NCBI RefSeq assembly: GCF_021026375.1
Contig: NZ_JAJNDB010000001.1
Span: 558,001 to 622,000 of the forward strand
Source of the DNA: Actinomycetospora endophytica
GTDB lineage: Bacteria; Actinomycetota; Actinomycetes; Mycobacteriales; Pseudonocardiaceae
Reading direction: 5' to 3'
DNA length: 64,000 nt
Made by a program: the position numbers and the translations under genes. Below are positions 26,536 to 34,770 of the stretch, one piece after another. The notes under the pieces were generated by a model. The model ran no database searches and was not told the origin of the DNA. It was given only the letters and a program-made list of their open reading frames with translations. Numbering within the stretch: the stretch's first letter is position 1; each line of letters opens with the position of its first letter.

Positions 26536-27399
26536 TCAGCCGGGGAGCAGCGACGAGACGTCGGTGACCTGGTCCGCGGGCGGCGGGACGACGGCGGGCG
26601 CGGACCCGACGTCGGAGAAGGTGATCGTCGTCGTGCTGGTCGTCGGGGACGCGGCCGCGGCGCCCGGCTGGGGCTTGACGGTCACGGTCTGGCCGACCCG
26701 GCGCAGCTTCCCGCCGCCGTCGACCCACACGTCCACGGGGAGCAGCGACGAGCCCAGCTGGGCCTTCAGCCGGTCGACGGCAGGCTTCGTCGACGGGTCG
26801 TCCGCACCCGGGACCTTGTCGAGGTCGACCGCGCCCGCGTAGTGCGTGGTGTCCACCCCGTCGATCTGCTCCGGCCCGACCTCGCGGGTGGTGTCGCTGA
26901 TCGCCTTGAGGTAGCCGAGCTGCTGGGCGGGGTTGTCGGTGGTGCCGACCCCGAGCGCGCCCAGCGGGGCTCCGTACCCGGACTGCGCGAGCCGGTTGAC
27001 GTCCACCGACACCCAGCTCTTGCCGCCCGAGATGGCGCCGATCACCCCGGCGGCGGCCGGCGGGAGCTGGGCGTCGAGGGTGCCGCCGGAGAACACCACG
27101 CGGACCGCGCCGAGCGAGGGCACCTGCAGCGTCATGTCGGCCGCCTGGTGCAGGACGTCGACGACGCCGGAGCCGTTCAGCGGGATCGCCTGGCCCATCA
27201 CGGCGGTCTGTCCCGCGACGGTGGCGTGCGAGGGTCCGGCCGCCGCGGTGGACACGACCGCCTCGCGCACGATCTCCGCGGGTGGCCGGCCGGGGGTGGG
27301 CCCGGTGCCCGCGCACCCGGCGAGCAGGGCGACGAGGCCGAGGGCGGCGGCCGCCACGGCCAGCGGGGTGCGGGCCGGGGCGACGGGACGGAGGGTCAC
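26536..27399 (-). CDS. LppX/LprAFG-like lipoprotein
   Basis: 287 aa from GTG 27399. The signal peptide TPLAVAAAALGLVALLAGC gives a lipobox LAGC with C29. The mature part has the mycobacterial LppX/LprG-type features: GQTAVMGQAIPLNGSGVVDV, MTLQVPSLGAVRVVFSGGTL, GKSWVSVDVNRLA, DGVDTTHYAGAVDLDKVPG, LPVDVWVDGGGKLRRVG. This half-barrel fold carries lipids across the envelope in mycobacteria; the ligand here is unknown. The C-terminal 50 residues are Ser/Thr/Pro-rich. A second copy lies at 35564-36415. Confidence 0.8.
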   Translation of the reverse strand: MTLRPVAPARTPLAVAAAALGLVALLAGCAGTGPTPGRPPAEIVREAVVSTAAAGPSHATVAGQTAVMGQAIPLNGSGVVDVLHQAADMTLQVPSLGAVRVVFSGGTLDAQLPPAAAGVIGAISGGKSWVSVDVNRLAQSGYGAPLGALGVGTTDNPAQQLGYLKAISDTTREVGPEQIDGVDTTHYAGAVDLDKVPGADDPSTKPAVDRLKAQLGSSLLPVDVWVDGGGKLRRVGQTVTVKPQPGAAAASPTTSTTTITFSDVGSAPAVVPPPADQVTDVSSLLPG

Positions 27400-27479
27400 C
27401 GGGCCATGGTGGCGCCCGGTCGGTGAGCGACGCGTGCCGGGCCCGGATCCGGCCCGGGCCCGGCGATCCAGGGTCCCGA

Positions 27480-28805
27480 TCAACGCCAACGGTGGGTGCG
27501 GCGGCCCTTGATGGTCGTCGCGAGCTGGCGCTGCCAGAGGGCCCAGGTCTCCGGGTCGAGGGTCTGCCCGGCGGGCGGCGTCGCGGTGCGGGTCCGGCCG
27601 GTGTCCGGGCCACCCGACGACTCCGATTCCGAGGACCCCGACCCGACCCGGGCGGCCGCGGGCTGCGAGCCGGTCCGTGCCGCCACCGGCTGCGACCCGG
27701 TCCGGGCCGCCGCGGGCAACGGACCCGACGGATGACCGGCCGCGGGCAACGGGCCGGAGGGGTGTCCGCCGACGGGCTGCTCCTGACGGGGCATCGGGCC
27801 GGACGGGTGCCCGGCGGCCGGACGCTCCTGACGGGGCATCGGCCCGGAGGACGTCGAGGCCGGCAGGGGTCCCGAGGGGTGGCCGGCCGGCAGCGGGGGC
27901 GGCGGTGGGACGACCACCGGCCGCTCGCCCGTCGTCGGCGGCGCCACGCGGTGCGCCGTCGCCGCCACCTGCGCGGTCGCCGCCACCGGCACGGGACCCG
28001 ACGTCGCGGCGGGCCACCCCACTGGCTGCGGGTGCCCGGCCGGGGGGAGCGCCGGTCGGGAGTCCGCGGGGAAGTAGACGGTGTGCGACGCCGGGGCCAT
28101 CCCGCCGATGACCGGGGCCCAGGGCCAGAACCGCTCCGCCGAGCGCGTCTTGACGAAGCCCAGCCCCATGATGAGCCCGAAGATCAGGTGCCCGATCAGC
28201 GAGAGCGTGATCGTCGTCGGGGTCAGCGGGAACATCAGCGACTGGCCGCGCGGCGCCAGCCACACCGTCGCGATCAGCCCGGCCCACACCGGGAACACCG
28301 CGAACGCCACGGAGGCGCCGACCACCTGCTTCGGGGGACGGTGGTGCAGGCCGATGAAGGCCGCGCCGACGAAGAAGGTGACCCCGATGCCGCCGCCGTC
28401 GCCGAGGTAGCGCCAGAGGTAGCCGACCCAGGCTCCGGCGGTCTTCGAGGCACCGTCGCCGATGATCCAGGTCCCCATCGTGGGGATGAAGTCCGCCCAC
28501 CAGCCGAGCATGTAGACGGTGTCGAGGCGGAAGACGTCGTAGAGCGCGCACGCCAACATGCCCCAGAGGAACCCGTGGAGGATCACGCGCTCCTCCGGGT
28601 GCGGGGCGAAGATCGTGAGCGCCACGATCGCCGTGGCCAGCGGAACGACCAGCAGCGCCGCGGACCAGTTCATCGTGATCAGGCCGAAGACGTGCGCCGA
28701 GATCGCGAGCAGGGGGAGCGCCGCGAGGAGCAGGTGCAGGCCGACGCGGAGAAGGCCCTCGGTGCTCATCGGGGCCGTGCCCGGGGAGACGTCCGTCGTG
28801 TTCAT
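27480..28805 (-). CDS. Polytopic membrane protein with long Pro-rich C-terminal tail
   Basis: 441 aa from ATG 28805, with no clear Shine-Dalgarno; TAACTT just upstream hints at a leaderless start. About seven hydrophobic segments lie between 12 and 245: GLLRVGLHLLLAALPLLAIS, WSAALLVVPLATAIVALTIF, ILHGFLWGMLACALYDVF, GVTFFVGAAFIGLHH, VVGASVAFAVFPVWAGLIA, TLSLIGHLIFGLIMGLGF and others. The loop YDVFRLDTVYMLGWWADFIP recalls small uncharacterised actinobacterial membrane families. From about 260 the chain is Pro/Gly/Ser-rich, with repeats like A-G-H-P-S-G-P-(M/L)-P. Function unknown. Confidence 0.75.
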   Translation of the reverse strand: MNTTDVSPGTAPMSTEGLLRVGLHLLLAALPLLAISAHVFGLITMNWSAALLVVPLATAIVALTIFAPHPEERVILHGFLWGMLACALYDVFRLDTVYMLGWWADFIPTMGTWIIGDGASKTAGAWVGYLWRYLGDGGGIGVTFFVGAAFIGLHHRPPKQVVGASVAFAVFPVWAGLIATVWLAPRGQSLMFPLTPTTITLSLIGHLIFGLIMGLGFVKTRSAERFWPWAPVIGGMAPASHTVYFPADSRPALPPAGHPQPVGWPAATSGPVPVAATAQVAATAHRVAPPTTGERPVVVPPPPPLPAGHPSGPLPASTSSGPMPRQERPAAGHPSGPMPRQEQPVGGHPSGPLPAAGHPSGPLPAAARTGSQPVAARTGSQPAAARVGSGSSESESSGGPDTGRTRTATPPAGQTLDPETWALWQRQLATTIKGRRTHRWR

Positions 28806-29113
28806 CGGCGAGGAAGTTAGGGGTGCGCCGCGGCGCGGGGCCCCAACCTGAGAGTCCCCCGGTGACCACGCGACCACGGGCGACCACAGCGCGCTCACCG
28901 GTCGGCCGCCTCGTCCGTCCGGACCAGTGTGGGGCGCCGTGAGGAGCGATGGGTGACCGATCGGCTCCGGAGCGCTCTCAGCTCACGGGTGCTCGCGCCG
29001 CGAGCGCTCGGACGGCGGCGCCGAGCGGTCACGCAAGGGCGTGTCGCCCGCGCCGCTCCGAGAGCCCGATCACCCTGCACGGTGAGCTGACGGGCCCGAC
29101 CTACTCTGGATCG
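28806..29113. other. Divergent intergenic region with nested inverted repeats
   Basis: 308 bp without a gene. TCAGCTCAC (28978-28986) pairs with GTGAGCTGA (29082-29090). Inside it, CGCTCGG and CCGAGCG flank 9 nt at about 29007-29029, and a GGCTCCGGAGCG segment (28962-28973) is nearly repeated, inverted, at about 29053-29065. TACTCT at 29102-29107 is a likely -10 for the gene at 29114. Confidence 0.5.
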
Positions 29114-30145
29114 ATGACCACGACCGGGCGGCCCTCGCGCGCCCGGCCGGACGACGGGCCGCCGTCCCCCGGGGGTCGGGCGTCGCGGGGCGTCGTCGTC
29201 GCGATCCTCGTGGCGACCGTCCTCGCCGTCGTCGTGCTGCTGCCGGACCTGTTCGACCTCGACCGCGTGCTGCCGTTCGCCGTGACCGCGGCCCTGCGGC
29301 CGTCGGAGTCGGTGATCGTCGCCGTTGTCGCGCTGCTCCTGCTGGCGCTGCGACGACGGTGGTGGCCGGTCCTGGTGCCGGTACTGGCGGTGGCGGTCGT
29401 GGCCGGCGCGGTCGTCGTCCCGCGCGCGATCGCCGGGCCCGCTCCGCCGCCCGGCGGCACCGAGCTCACCGTGCTGGAGCTGAACGCGTTCGAGGGCCAC
29501 GCCGACCCCCGGACGATCGCGAACCTCGCCCGGAGCGAGCACGCGGACCTGGTGGTGCTGCCGGAGTCCGGTGAGCGGATGCGGTCGAGGATCGCGGCGC
29601 TGCTCCCGGAGTACCGGACCTGGACCAACGTCCCGCCCGCCGCGGCCGACGTCCGCGGGATCGTCGTGGCCTCCTCGCCCCGGGCCGGCGACGTCACCGC
29701 CCGCCGCCTCGACGAGGGCGCCCGCTATCCGTGGGCGGAGCTGAGCGGCGGCATCCTCGGCCCGACGCGGCTCGTGGCGGTGCACCTGGTGTCGGTGGTG
29801 CCGGAGTGGATCGGCTACTGGCCCGAGGAGCTGTCCAAGCTGCAGCAGTGGTGCGCTCCCGGCGGCGACCCGAGCCCGGCGATGATCGTCGGGGACTTCA
29901 ACGCCACGCCGGACCACTCCGCGTTCCGCGCGGGCACGGCGGGCTGCACCGACGCCGCGACCGCCACCGGCGGCTCGCTCGTGCCCACGTGGCGCTCCAG
30001 CTTCCCGTGGTGGTTCGGCGCGCAGATCGATCACGTGCTCACCCGGCCGGGCACCGACGGCACCGGCCCGCGGGCGCGCTCGACCCAGGTGATCGCCGTG
30101 CCCGGCAGCGACCACCGTGCGCTGCTGACCCGGTTGCGACTCTGA
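29114..30145 (+). CDS. Membrane-anchored EEP family protein, VanJ-like (third copy)
   Basis: 343 aa from ATG 29114; TACTCT at 29102-29107 ends 6 nt before the start, so the transcript is probably leaderless. Three membrane helices (about 26-43, 64-80, 84-103). EEP domain: N124 (LELNAF), E151 (LPESG), VHLVS near 225, GDFNATPDH near 260, QIDHVL near 305, GSDHRA near 332. The segment LQQWCAPGG...GTAGCTDA is shared with the copy at 25508. Single gene, followed by tatC. Confidence 0.88.
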   Translation: MTTTGRPSRARPDDGPPSPGGRASRGVVVAILVATVLAVVVLLPDLFDLDRVLPFAVTAALRPSESVIVAVVALLLLALRRRWWPVLVPVLAVAVVAGAVVVPRAIAGPAPPPGGTELTVLELNAFEGHADPRTIANLARSEHADLVVLPESGERMRSRIAALLPEYRTWTNVPPAAADVRGIVVASSPRAGDVTARRLDEGARYPWAELSGGILGPTRLVAVHLVSVVPEWIGYWPEELSKLQQWCAPGGDPSPAMIVGDFNATPDHSAFRAGTAGCTDAATATGGSLVPTWRSSFPWWFGAQIDHVLTRPGTDGTGPRARSTQVIAVPGSDHRALLTRLRL

Positions 30146-30196
30146 GAGCGACGCCAGGTCACCGCCGGTACACGCCTCGCCCGTACGCTCGGCCCC

Positions 30197-31192
30197 GTGG
30201 CAGGTCCGACGTGGATGCGGGTCCCCCGCTGGCTGCGCCCGCGTCAGGGCAATCCCGACGGGACGATGACGCTGCTCGAGCACATCCACGAGCTGCGGCG
30301 CCGCCTCATGATCGGGGTCATCGCGATCGTCATCGGGACGATCATCGGCGTCGTCTGGTACCAGTACCGGATCTTCGGCCTGCCGTCCCTGGGCCAGCTG
30401 CTCACCGAGCCCTACTGCCGGCTGCCCCCCGGGGCGCGGCTGACGCTCGGCAACCCCAACCAGTGCCAGCTCGTCGCGTTCGCGCCGTTCGAGCAGCTCG
30501 CGCTCCTGATCAAGGTCGGGGTGGCGGCGGGCGTGGTGCTCGCGAGCCCGGTGTGGCTCTCCCAGCTGTGGGGGTTCATCACGCCCGGCCTGCACAGCCA
30601 CGAGCGCAAGTTCGCGCGCGTGTTCATCGGGACCGGGACGGTGCTCTTCCTCGCGGGCGCGGTGCTGGCCTACCTCGTGCTGACCCAGGCGCTGTACTTC
30701 CTCGTGACCGTCGGCGGCGGCATCCAGATCACCGCGCTGCGCGGCGAGGACTACTTCAGCCTGCTCATCACGCTGCTGGTGATCTTCGGGGTGAGCTTCG
30801 AGCTGCCGCTGCTGATGATCATGCTCAACCGGGTCGGCATCTTCCCCTACGCGAAGATCAAGGCCTGGCGGCGCGGGCTGATCTTCGCGATCTTCGTGTT
30901 CGCCGCCGTCGCGACGCCGGGCCAGGACCCGTTCTCGATGCTGGCGCTCGGCTGCTCGCTCACGGTGCTGTTCGAGATCGCGGCGCAGGTGTGCCGCGTC
31001 CACGACAAGCGGGTGCTGCGCGAATCGCCGTGGGCCGGGCTCGCCGACGACGAGGCGGGGCCCTCACCGGTCGTGTCCGCCGCGGAGACATCAGGTCCGG
31101 TCGAGCCCTCCGCGCCGGTGGCGCCCTCGGCGCTCGAGCGCTCGTCGTCGGTGAACGGATCGGCGCCGCAGCACTGGGACGACGTCACGTAG
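30197..31192 (+). CDS. tatC: Sec-independent protein translocase subunit TatC
   Basis: 331 aa from GTG 30197; TACGCT at 30184-30189 ends 7 nt before it (leaderless type). Signature features: M-T-L-L-E-H-I-H-E-L-R-R-R-L at about 23-36 with the Glu that binds the twin-arginine signal, FAPFEQLALLIKVGVAAGVV, SPVWLSQLWGFITPGLHSHE, and SFELPLLMIMLNRVGI; six membrane helices can be drawn. A C-terminal Ser/Pro-rich tail of about 60 residues is typical of actinobacteria. No tatA is nearby. The stop codon TAG shares its G with the 72-bp palindrome that follows. Confidence 0.95.
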   Translation: MAGPTWMRVPRWLRPRQGNPDGTMTLLEHIHELRRRLMIGVIAIVIGTIIGVVWYQYRIFGLPSLGQLLTEPYCRLPPGARLTLGNPNQCQLVAFAPFEQLALLIKVGVAAGVVLASPVWLSQLWGFITPGLHSHERKFARVFIGTGTVLFLAGAVLAYLVLTQALYFLVTVGGGIQITALRGEDYFSLLITLLVIFGVSFELPLLMIMLNRVGIFPYAKIKAWRRGLIFAIFVFAAVATPGQDPFSMLALGCSLTVLFEIAAQVCRVHDKRVLRESPWAGLADDEAGPSPVVSAAETSGPVEPSAPVAPSALERSSSVNGSAPQHWDDVT

Positions 31193-31263
31193 GTGCGCTC
31201 CGCGCCCGTGAGCACAAATTGATGCCCTGGCGTCAGTTGGTGCTCACCTGCGCGCAGCGCACC
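31192..31263. repeat. 72-bp palindromic element, copy A
   Basis: Arms 31192-31226 and 31229-31263 pair over 35 nt with about 7 mismatches. It begins GGTGCGCTCCGCGC at the last G of the tatC stop and ends GCAGCGCACC. Core features shared with copies B and C: GTGAGCA on the left, CTGGC(A/G)TCA in the middle, TGCTCAC on the right. A very stable hairpin is expected; there is no T tract. Confidence 0.85.
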
Positions 31264-31287
31264 GGGGTCCGCCGTCGTTGGCCGTGC

Positions 31288-31599
31288 ATGATGGTGAGGT
31301 CCGATGTCGCCGGCGCGGCGGCCGTGGCGGAGCTGTACGGGCACGTGGCGATCGCGGGGATCGTCCGAACGACCACGCGCAGCGTCCTGTCCGCCTGCCG
31401 CGACGGGTCGCTGCACGCCCACGGCGACGAGGACGACCCGCGCTCCGGCGTCTCGATCCCGCTGGTCTGCGCGCTCGCCTGGCGGGCGGGGTACGGCCCG
31501 GCGCGCCAACGGGTGCTGTGCCCGCTGTGCATGGTGCTGGCCCGCACCGAGCCGGCGACCGGCCCACGACTGACCGCCAGGGCTCGCTGGAGCTTCTAG
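31288..31599 (+). CDS. Small hypothetical protein with a C-terminal CPLC motif
   Basis: 103 aa from ATG 31288 or the next codon. DVAGAAAVAELYGHVAIAGI, then STRSVLSACRDGSLHAHG, SIPLVCALAWRAGYGPARQR, VLCPLCMVLARTE. The C-P-L-C pair and earlier Cys and His residues could bind metal. Codon bias supports this strand. Its stop overlaps the convergent gene's stop by 4 bp. Function unknown. Confidence 0.6.
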   Translation: MMVRSDVAGAAAVAELYGHVAIAGIVRTTTRSVLSACRDGSLHAHGDEDDPRSGVSIPLVCALAWRAGYGPARQRVLCPLCMVLARTEPATGPRLTARARWSF

Positions 31600-31925
31600 C
31601 GGCTCGCCGCGCTCCCGGCCACGACCGCGTGCGCGAGACGGGGCCGCACCGGGCGACCCCGCAGGTCGCGGTGCCCGCCGGCGAGTCCGCACCAGGAGCA
31701 GTCCGTGCCGACCGCTTCGGGGGACCGACCCGACGCGGGAGCGGGCTCGACGTCGACCGTCACGCGCTGGTGGCGATGCGTCCAGAGCCAGCGGGCGAGC
31801 ACGGTCACGCCCCACCCGACGAGGGCGACGACCGCCAGCCATTTGAGGAGCAGAACCGCACACAGCGCGATGACGATGCCCACGAGGGCGCTCGGAACGG
31901 GGAGGCGCCGCGGTCGGGGTGACAC
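31596..31925 (-). CDS. Small membrane protein with a C-terminal CxxC motif
   Basis: 109 aa from GTG 31925. Two adjoining hydrophobic segments, ALVGIVIALCAVLLLKWLAV and VALVGWGVTVLARWLW (about 12-48), then a polar tail with DCSWCGLAGGHRDLRGRP. The C-S-W-C plus G-G-H pattern may hold a metal. Convergent with the gene at 31288 (4-bp overlap of stops). Family not recognised. Confidence 0.6.
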   Translation of the reverse strand: MSPRPRRLPVPSALVGIVIALCAVLLLKWLAVVALVGWGVTVLARWLWTHRHQRVTVDVEPAPASGRSPEAVGTDCSWCGLAGGHRDLRGRPVRPRLAHAVVAGSAASR

Positions 31926-32017
31926 CCGATCGAGGCTAGGCGCTGCGAGAGGTACGGACCGTCGCGACGCGCCGGACCAGAAATCTTGATCAACGACGCC
32001 GGGCCCGGAAACGATGG

Positions 32018-32066
32018 GAGCCCCGGTGGGCCGCGAGGTCGGGGGTCCCGCGGCCCATCGGGGCTC
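32018..32066 (-). terminator. Strong hairpin after the DUF1990 gene
   Basis: Arms 32018-32035 and 32049-32066 (GAGCCCCGGTGGGCCGCG against CGCGGCCCATCGGGGCTC) pair at 17 of 18 positions around a 13-nt loop. It lies 32 bp after the DUF1990 stop in transcription order. No U-rich tail, as is common in high-GC bacteria. Confidence 0.6.
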
Positions 32067-32097
32067 GGTAGGGGTGTCGTCCGCGGGCCCGCCGGCG

Positions 32098-32880
32098 TTA
32101 CACGTCCGCGGCGGATTTCCCGGCGGACTGCTCCGCGAGCGCGTCGGACCAGGTCAGCGAGCGGGTGGTGACTTCGACGCCGTCCGGGACCGAGCCGCCG
32201 GCGACGTCCGCGGCGGCCACGCAGCAGTGCACCCAGAGCTGGAACTGGATCTCGCGCGCGACGCCGAGCCGGTTGTACATCAGGTCCGCGCACCGGTCGC
32301 CCGCCCGCGCCCACGTGGTCACGGTGAAGATCAGCCCGTCCGGGCTCGTGGTGGCGGCGAACTCGATCTGGCCGGCCTCTAGGTGCCCGGCGAGGGTCGC
32401 CAACCGGAACGACGAGCGCCCGGGCTCGTCGGTGCGGTCGACCACGCGGACCGGCCCGTCCCACGGCCCCGGCATCCGGACCACGAGCTCGTCGTCGACG
32501 GCCAGCGCCCGGCCGGTGCTCGTGACCGGATCGAACCGGGCGACGCCGGGCACCATCGCCCGGTTCATGTCGGCGGCGAGCACCGCGACGAGGGCGCGCG
32601 GCCCGAGCCGGGGGTCGGTGACCCGGACGGCGAAGGTGCGGTGCAGCAGCGGGCCGTGCCCGGCGTGGGCGGGCTGGTCGCGCCGGACGACGTCGGGCAA
32701 CGGCGGGGGTGCGTCACGGGCGGGGTCCCCGGCCACGCGGCGGTGGGCCACCCCGACCCCGGGCAACGCCCAGATGCGGCCGAGCGCGACGAGGCCGCGC
32801 GGGAGACCGGTGAGCATCAACGCTTCGCGTACCACCTGACGGGGGCCGGGGACGATCTGCACGCGCGCCGGGTACCCCAC
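32098..32880 (-). CDS. DUF1990 family protein
   Basis: 260 aa from GTG 32880; an internal start at MLTGLPRGL (residue 22) is possible. The family core is clear: FDPVTSTGRALAVDDELVVR, MPGPWDGPVRVVDRT, SFRLATLAGHLEAGQIEFAA, TVTTWARAGDRCADLMYNRL, GVAREIQFQLWVHCCVAAAD. DUF1990 proteins are usually about 170-220 aa and of unknown function; this one has an extra 50 residues at the front with a hydrophobic LPRGLVALGRIWALPGV. It follows the SRPBCC gene by 12 bp, suggesting an operon. Confidence 0.85.
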   Translation of the reverse strand: MGYPARVQIVPGPRQVVREALMLTGLPRGLVALGRIWALPGVGVAHRRVAGDPARDAPPPLPDVVRRDQPAHAGHGPLLHRTFAVRVTDPRLGPRALVAVLAADMNRAMVPGVARFDPVTSTGRALAVDDELVVRMPGPWDGPVRVVDRTDEPGRSSFRLATLAGHLEAGQIEFAATTSPDGLIFTVTTWARAGDRCADLMYNRLGVAREIQFQLWVHCCVAAADVAGGSVPDGVEVTTRSLTWSDALAEQSAGKSAADV

Positions 32881-32892
32881 CCCGTCGTCGTC

Positions 32893-33363
32893 CTAGACGA
32901 CGTCCCGGGCGGACTGCGCCGGAGGGCTCACCGGCGCGCACTGCCCGGCCTCGCAGCGCCGGCGCAGCCCGTCGGCCAGCTCCTCGAGGTGGGCCGTCGC
33001 GGTGGCGCCGGTCATCCGGTCGACGACCGACGCGACCCAGCCGGAACGGCGGGCGGTGAGCTCCAGGGTGGTGCCGCCCGGCGGGGCGGGCCGGATCCCG
33101 ACGACGAGGGTCGCGGCGGACCCGACGCCCACCTGCTCCCAGGTGAAGCCGCGGTGCGCGCGGACCTCGCGGACGCACCAGTCCCGCACCGGCAGGTTGC
33201 GGGCACGCACCCTCACCCGGCCGCCGACGACGAGCGGCCCGCCGTCGTAGGGGACGACCTCCCGCAGCGCGGACGCCCACTGCGGCCAGCGCGCGACGTC
33301 GGTGAGGACCGCCCAGACGTAGTCCGGGCAGGCGGCGATGCGCACCTCGTGGTGCTGGTGCAC
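32893..33363 (-). CDS. SRPBCC (START-like) family protein
   Basis: 156 aa from GTG 33363, with GAGGAGG about 7 nt upstream; an ATG at 33384 lacks that. The fold pattern is typical: HHEVRIAACPDYVWAVLTDV, ARWPQWASALREVVPYDGG, RVRVRARNLPVRDWCVREV, GFTWEQVGVGSAATLVVGIR, GGTTLELTARRSGWVASVVD, and a closing helix ATAHLEELADGLRRRCE. These proteins bind hydrophobic ligands. Divergent from marR; co-directional with DUF1990. Confidence 0.85.
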   Translation of the reverse strand: MHQHHEVRIAACPDYVWAVLTDVARWPQWASALREVVPYDGGPLVVGGRVRVRARNLPVRDWCVREVRAHRGFTWEQVGVGSAATLVVGIRPAPPGGTTLELTARRSGWVASVVDRMTGATATAHLEELADGLRRRCEAGQCAPVSPPAQSARDVV

Positions 33364-33453
33364 TCCGGGGCCTCCTCGCCGCATGGCGTCACCGTCGCCG
33401 CCGAGCGTAGAGACCGTGGGCGCACCGACGGTAGGGGCCGTGACCGACGTCGG

Positions 33454-33483
33454 TCGACAATATCTCTGTGTCAGAGCTAATCT
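33454..33483 (+). promoter_or_regulatory. marR promoter with operator in the spacer
   Basis: TCGACA (33454-33459) and TAATCT (33478-33483) fit -35 and -10 hexamers with an 18-bp spacer. The spacer holds TATCTCTG (33461-33468), TGT, CAGAGCTA (33472-33479), a near-perfect 8-bp inverted repeat. The -10 ends 7 nt before GTG 33491, so the mRNA is probably leaderless. A MarR dimer bound here would block its own promoter. Confidence 0.7.
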
Positions 33484-33490
33484 TTCTCCC

Positions 33491-33967
33491 GTGACCGTCA
33501 CCGTCGGACTGGCCGAGGGCCTCATGCCCGCGGTCATCGCACTGCGCCGGGCCGTGCGGCGGCGCACCCGGGAGCGGATGGGCGTGCCCGCCCTGCCCGC
33601 TGCCCAGGTGGAGCTGCTGCGCGCGGTCCAGGACGAGCCGGGCATCGGGGTGGCCGGGGCGGCGCGGCGGCTGCATCTGGCCGAGAACTCGGTGAGCACC
33701 CTGGTGCGCACCGCGATCGCCGACGGGCACCTGCGCCGCACGCCGGATCCGGCCGACCGTCGGGCCGCGCGCCTGGAGCTCACCGACGCGGCGCACGAGC
33801 GGTTGCGGCGCTGGCGCGCGATGCGGGCCGGTGTCGTCGACGCGGCACTCGCCCGACTCGACCCGGCCGACCACGACGCGCTCGCCGCGGCCGTACCCGC
33901 GCTCACCCGGCTCCTCGACGCCGTCGAGGAGATCGATCCGCACGATCAGGAGGGAGGACGGCCGTGA
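33491..33967 (+). CDS. MarR family transcriptional regulator
   Basis: 158 aa. Winged helix: ALPAAQVELLRAVQDEPGIG, VAGAARRLHLAENSVSTLVR (recognition helix), TAIADGHLRRTPDPADRRAA, RLELTDAAHERLRRWRAMR. The D-P-x-D-R-R-A wing is diagnostic. It heads an operon with an ABC transporter (GTGA overlap with the ATPase gene), so it most likely represses a drug or toxin exporter and is released by the ligand. The operator lies in its own promoter (33461-33479). Confidence 0.92.
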   Translation: MTVTVGLAEGLMPAVIALRRAVRRRTRERMGVPALPAAQVELLRAVQDEPGIGVAGAARRLHLAENSVSTLVRTAIADGHLRRTPDPADRRAARLELTDAAHERLRRWRAMRAGVVDAALARLDPADHDALAAAVPALTRLLDAVEEIDPHDQEGGRP

Positions 33968-34770
33968 CCGACCCGGTCCGCACCCAGGGGCTGCACTACG
34001 CCTTCTCCGACCACGTCGCGGTGGCCGAGCTCGACCTCGCACTGCATCCCGGCGAGGTCTTCGGCCTGCTGGGCCCCAACGGGGCGGGCAAGACCACCAC
34101 GATCCGCGTCATCACGACGCTGCTGCCCGCACCACCCGGCGTCGTGACCGTCGCCGGCCTCGACGTCGCCCGGCACCGTCGCCAGGTCCGGCGGCTGCTC
34201 GGGTACGTGCCCCAGCAGCTCTCCGCCGACGCCTCGCTGTCCGGCAGGGAGAACGTGGCCCTGTTCGCGCGCCTGTTCGACGTCCCGCGCCGGGAGCGCG
34301 CCGACGCGGTCGACAGCGTCCTCGACGCGATGGGCCTGACCGAGGCCGCCGACCGCACCGCGTCGACCTACTCCGGCGGGATGGTGCGTCGCCTCGAGCT
34401 GGCCCAGGCCCTCGTCAGCGCCCCGCAGGTGCTGGTGCTCGACGAGCCGACCGTCGGCCTCGACCCGGTCGCCCGCTCCGGGGTGTGGGACCGCATCCAC
34501 GAGGTCCGTCGCGAGACCGGCATGACGGTCCTCGTCACCACCCACGCCATGGAGGAGGCGGAGCTGCACTGCGACCGGGTCGCGCTGCTCCACCGGGGCC
34601 GCAAGCGCGCCGAGGGCACCCCGACCGAGCTCATGGACGCGCTGGGGCCGGACGCGACGCTCGACGACGTCTTCCGCCACCACACCGGCGACACCCTCAC
34701 CCAGTCCGGTCAGGAAGGGAGCATGCGCGATGTCCGTACTGCCCGCCGCACCGCCCGCCGCGTCGGTTGA
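33964..34770 (+). CDS. ABC transporter ATP-binding protein, DrrA-like
   Basis: 268 aa. Walker A GPNGAGKTTTI near 38, Q-loop YVPQQLSADASLSGRENV, signature YSGGMVRRLELAQALV (the usual L-S-G-G is Y-S-G-G), Walker B VLVLDEPTVGLDP, switch His in VLVTTHAMEEAELH. The E-G-T-P-T-E-L tail and MarR/ABC-2 context match the daunorubicin-resistance type of exporter. Overlaps both neighbours: GTGA with marR, 41 bp with the permease. Confidence 0.93.
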   Translation: MTDPVRTQGLHYAFSDHVAVAELDLALHPGEVFGLLGPNGAGKTTTIRVITTLLPAPPGVVTVAGLDVARHRRQVRRLLGYVPQQLSADASLSGRENVALFARLFDVPRRERADAVDSVLDAMGLTEAADRTASTYSGGMVRRLELAQALVSAPQVLVLDEPTVGLDPVARSGVWDRIHEVRRETGMTVLVTTHAMEEAELHCDRVALLHRGRKRAEGTPTELMDALGPDATLDDVFRHHTGDTLTQSGQEGSMRDVRTARRTARRVG

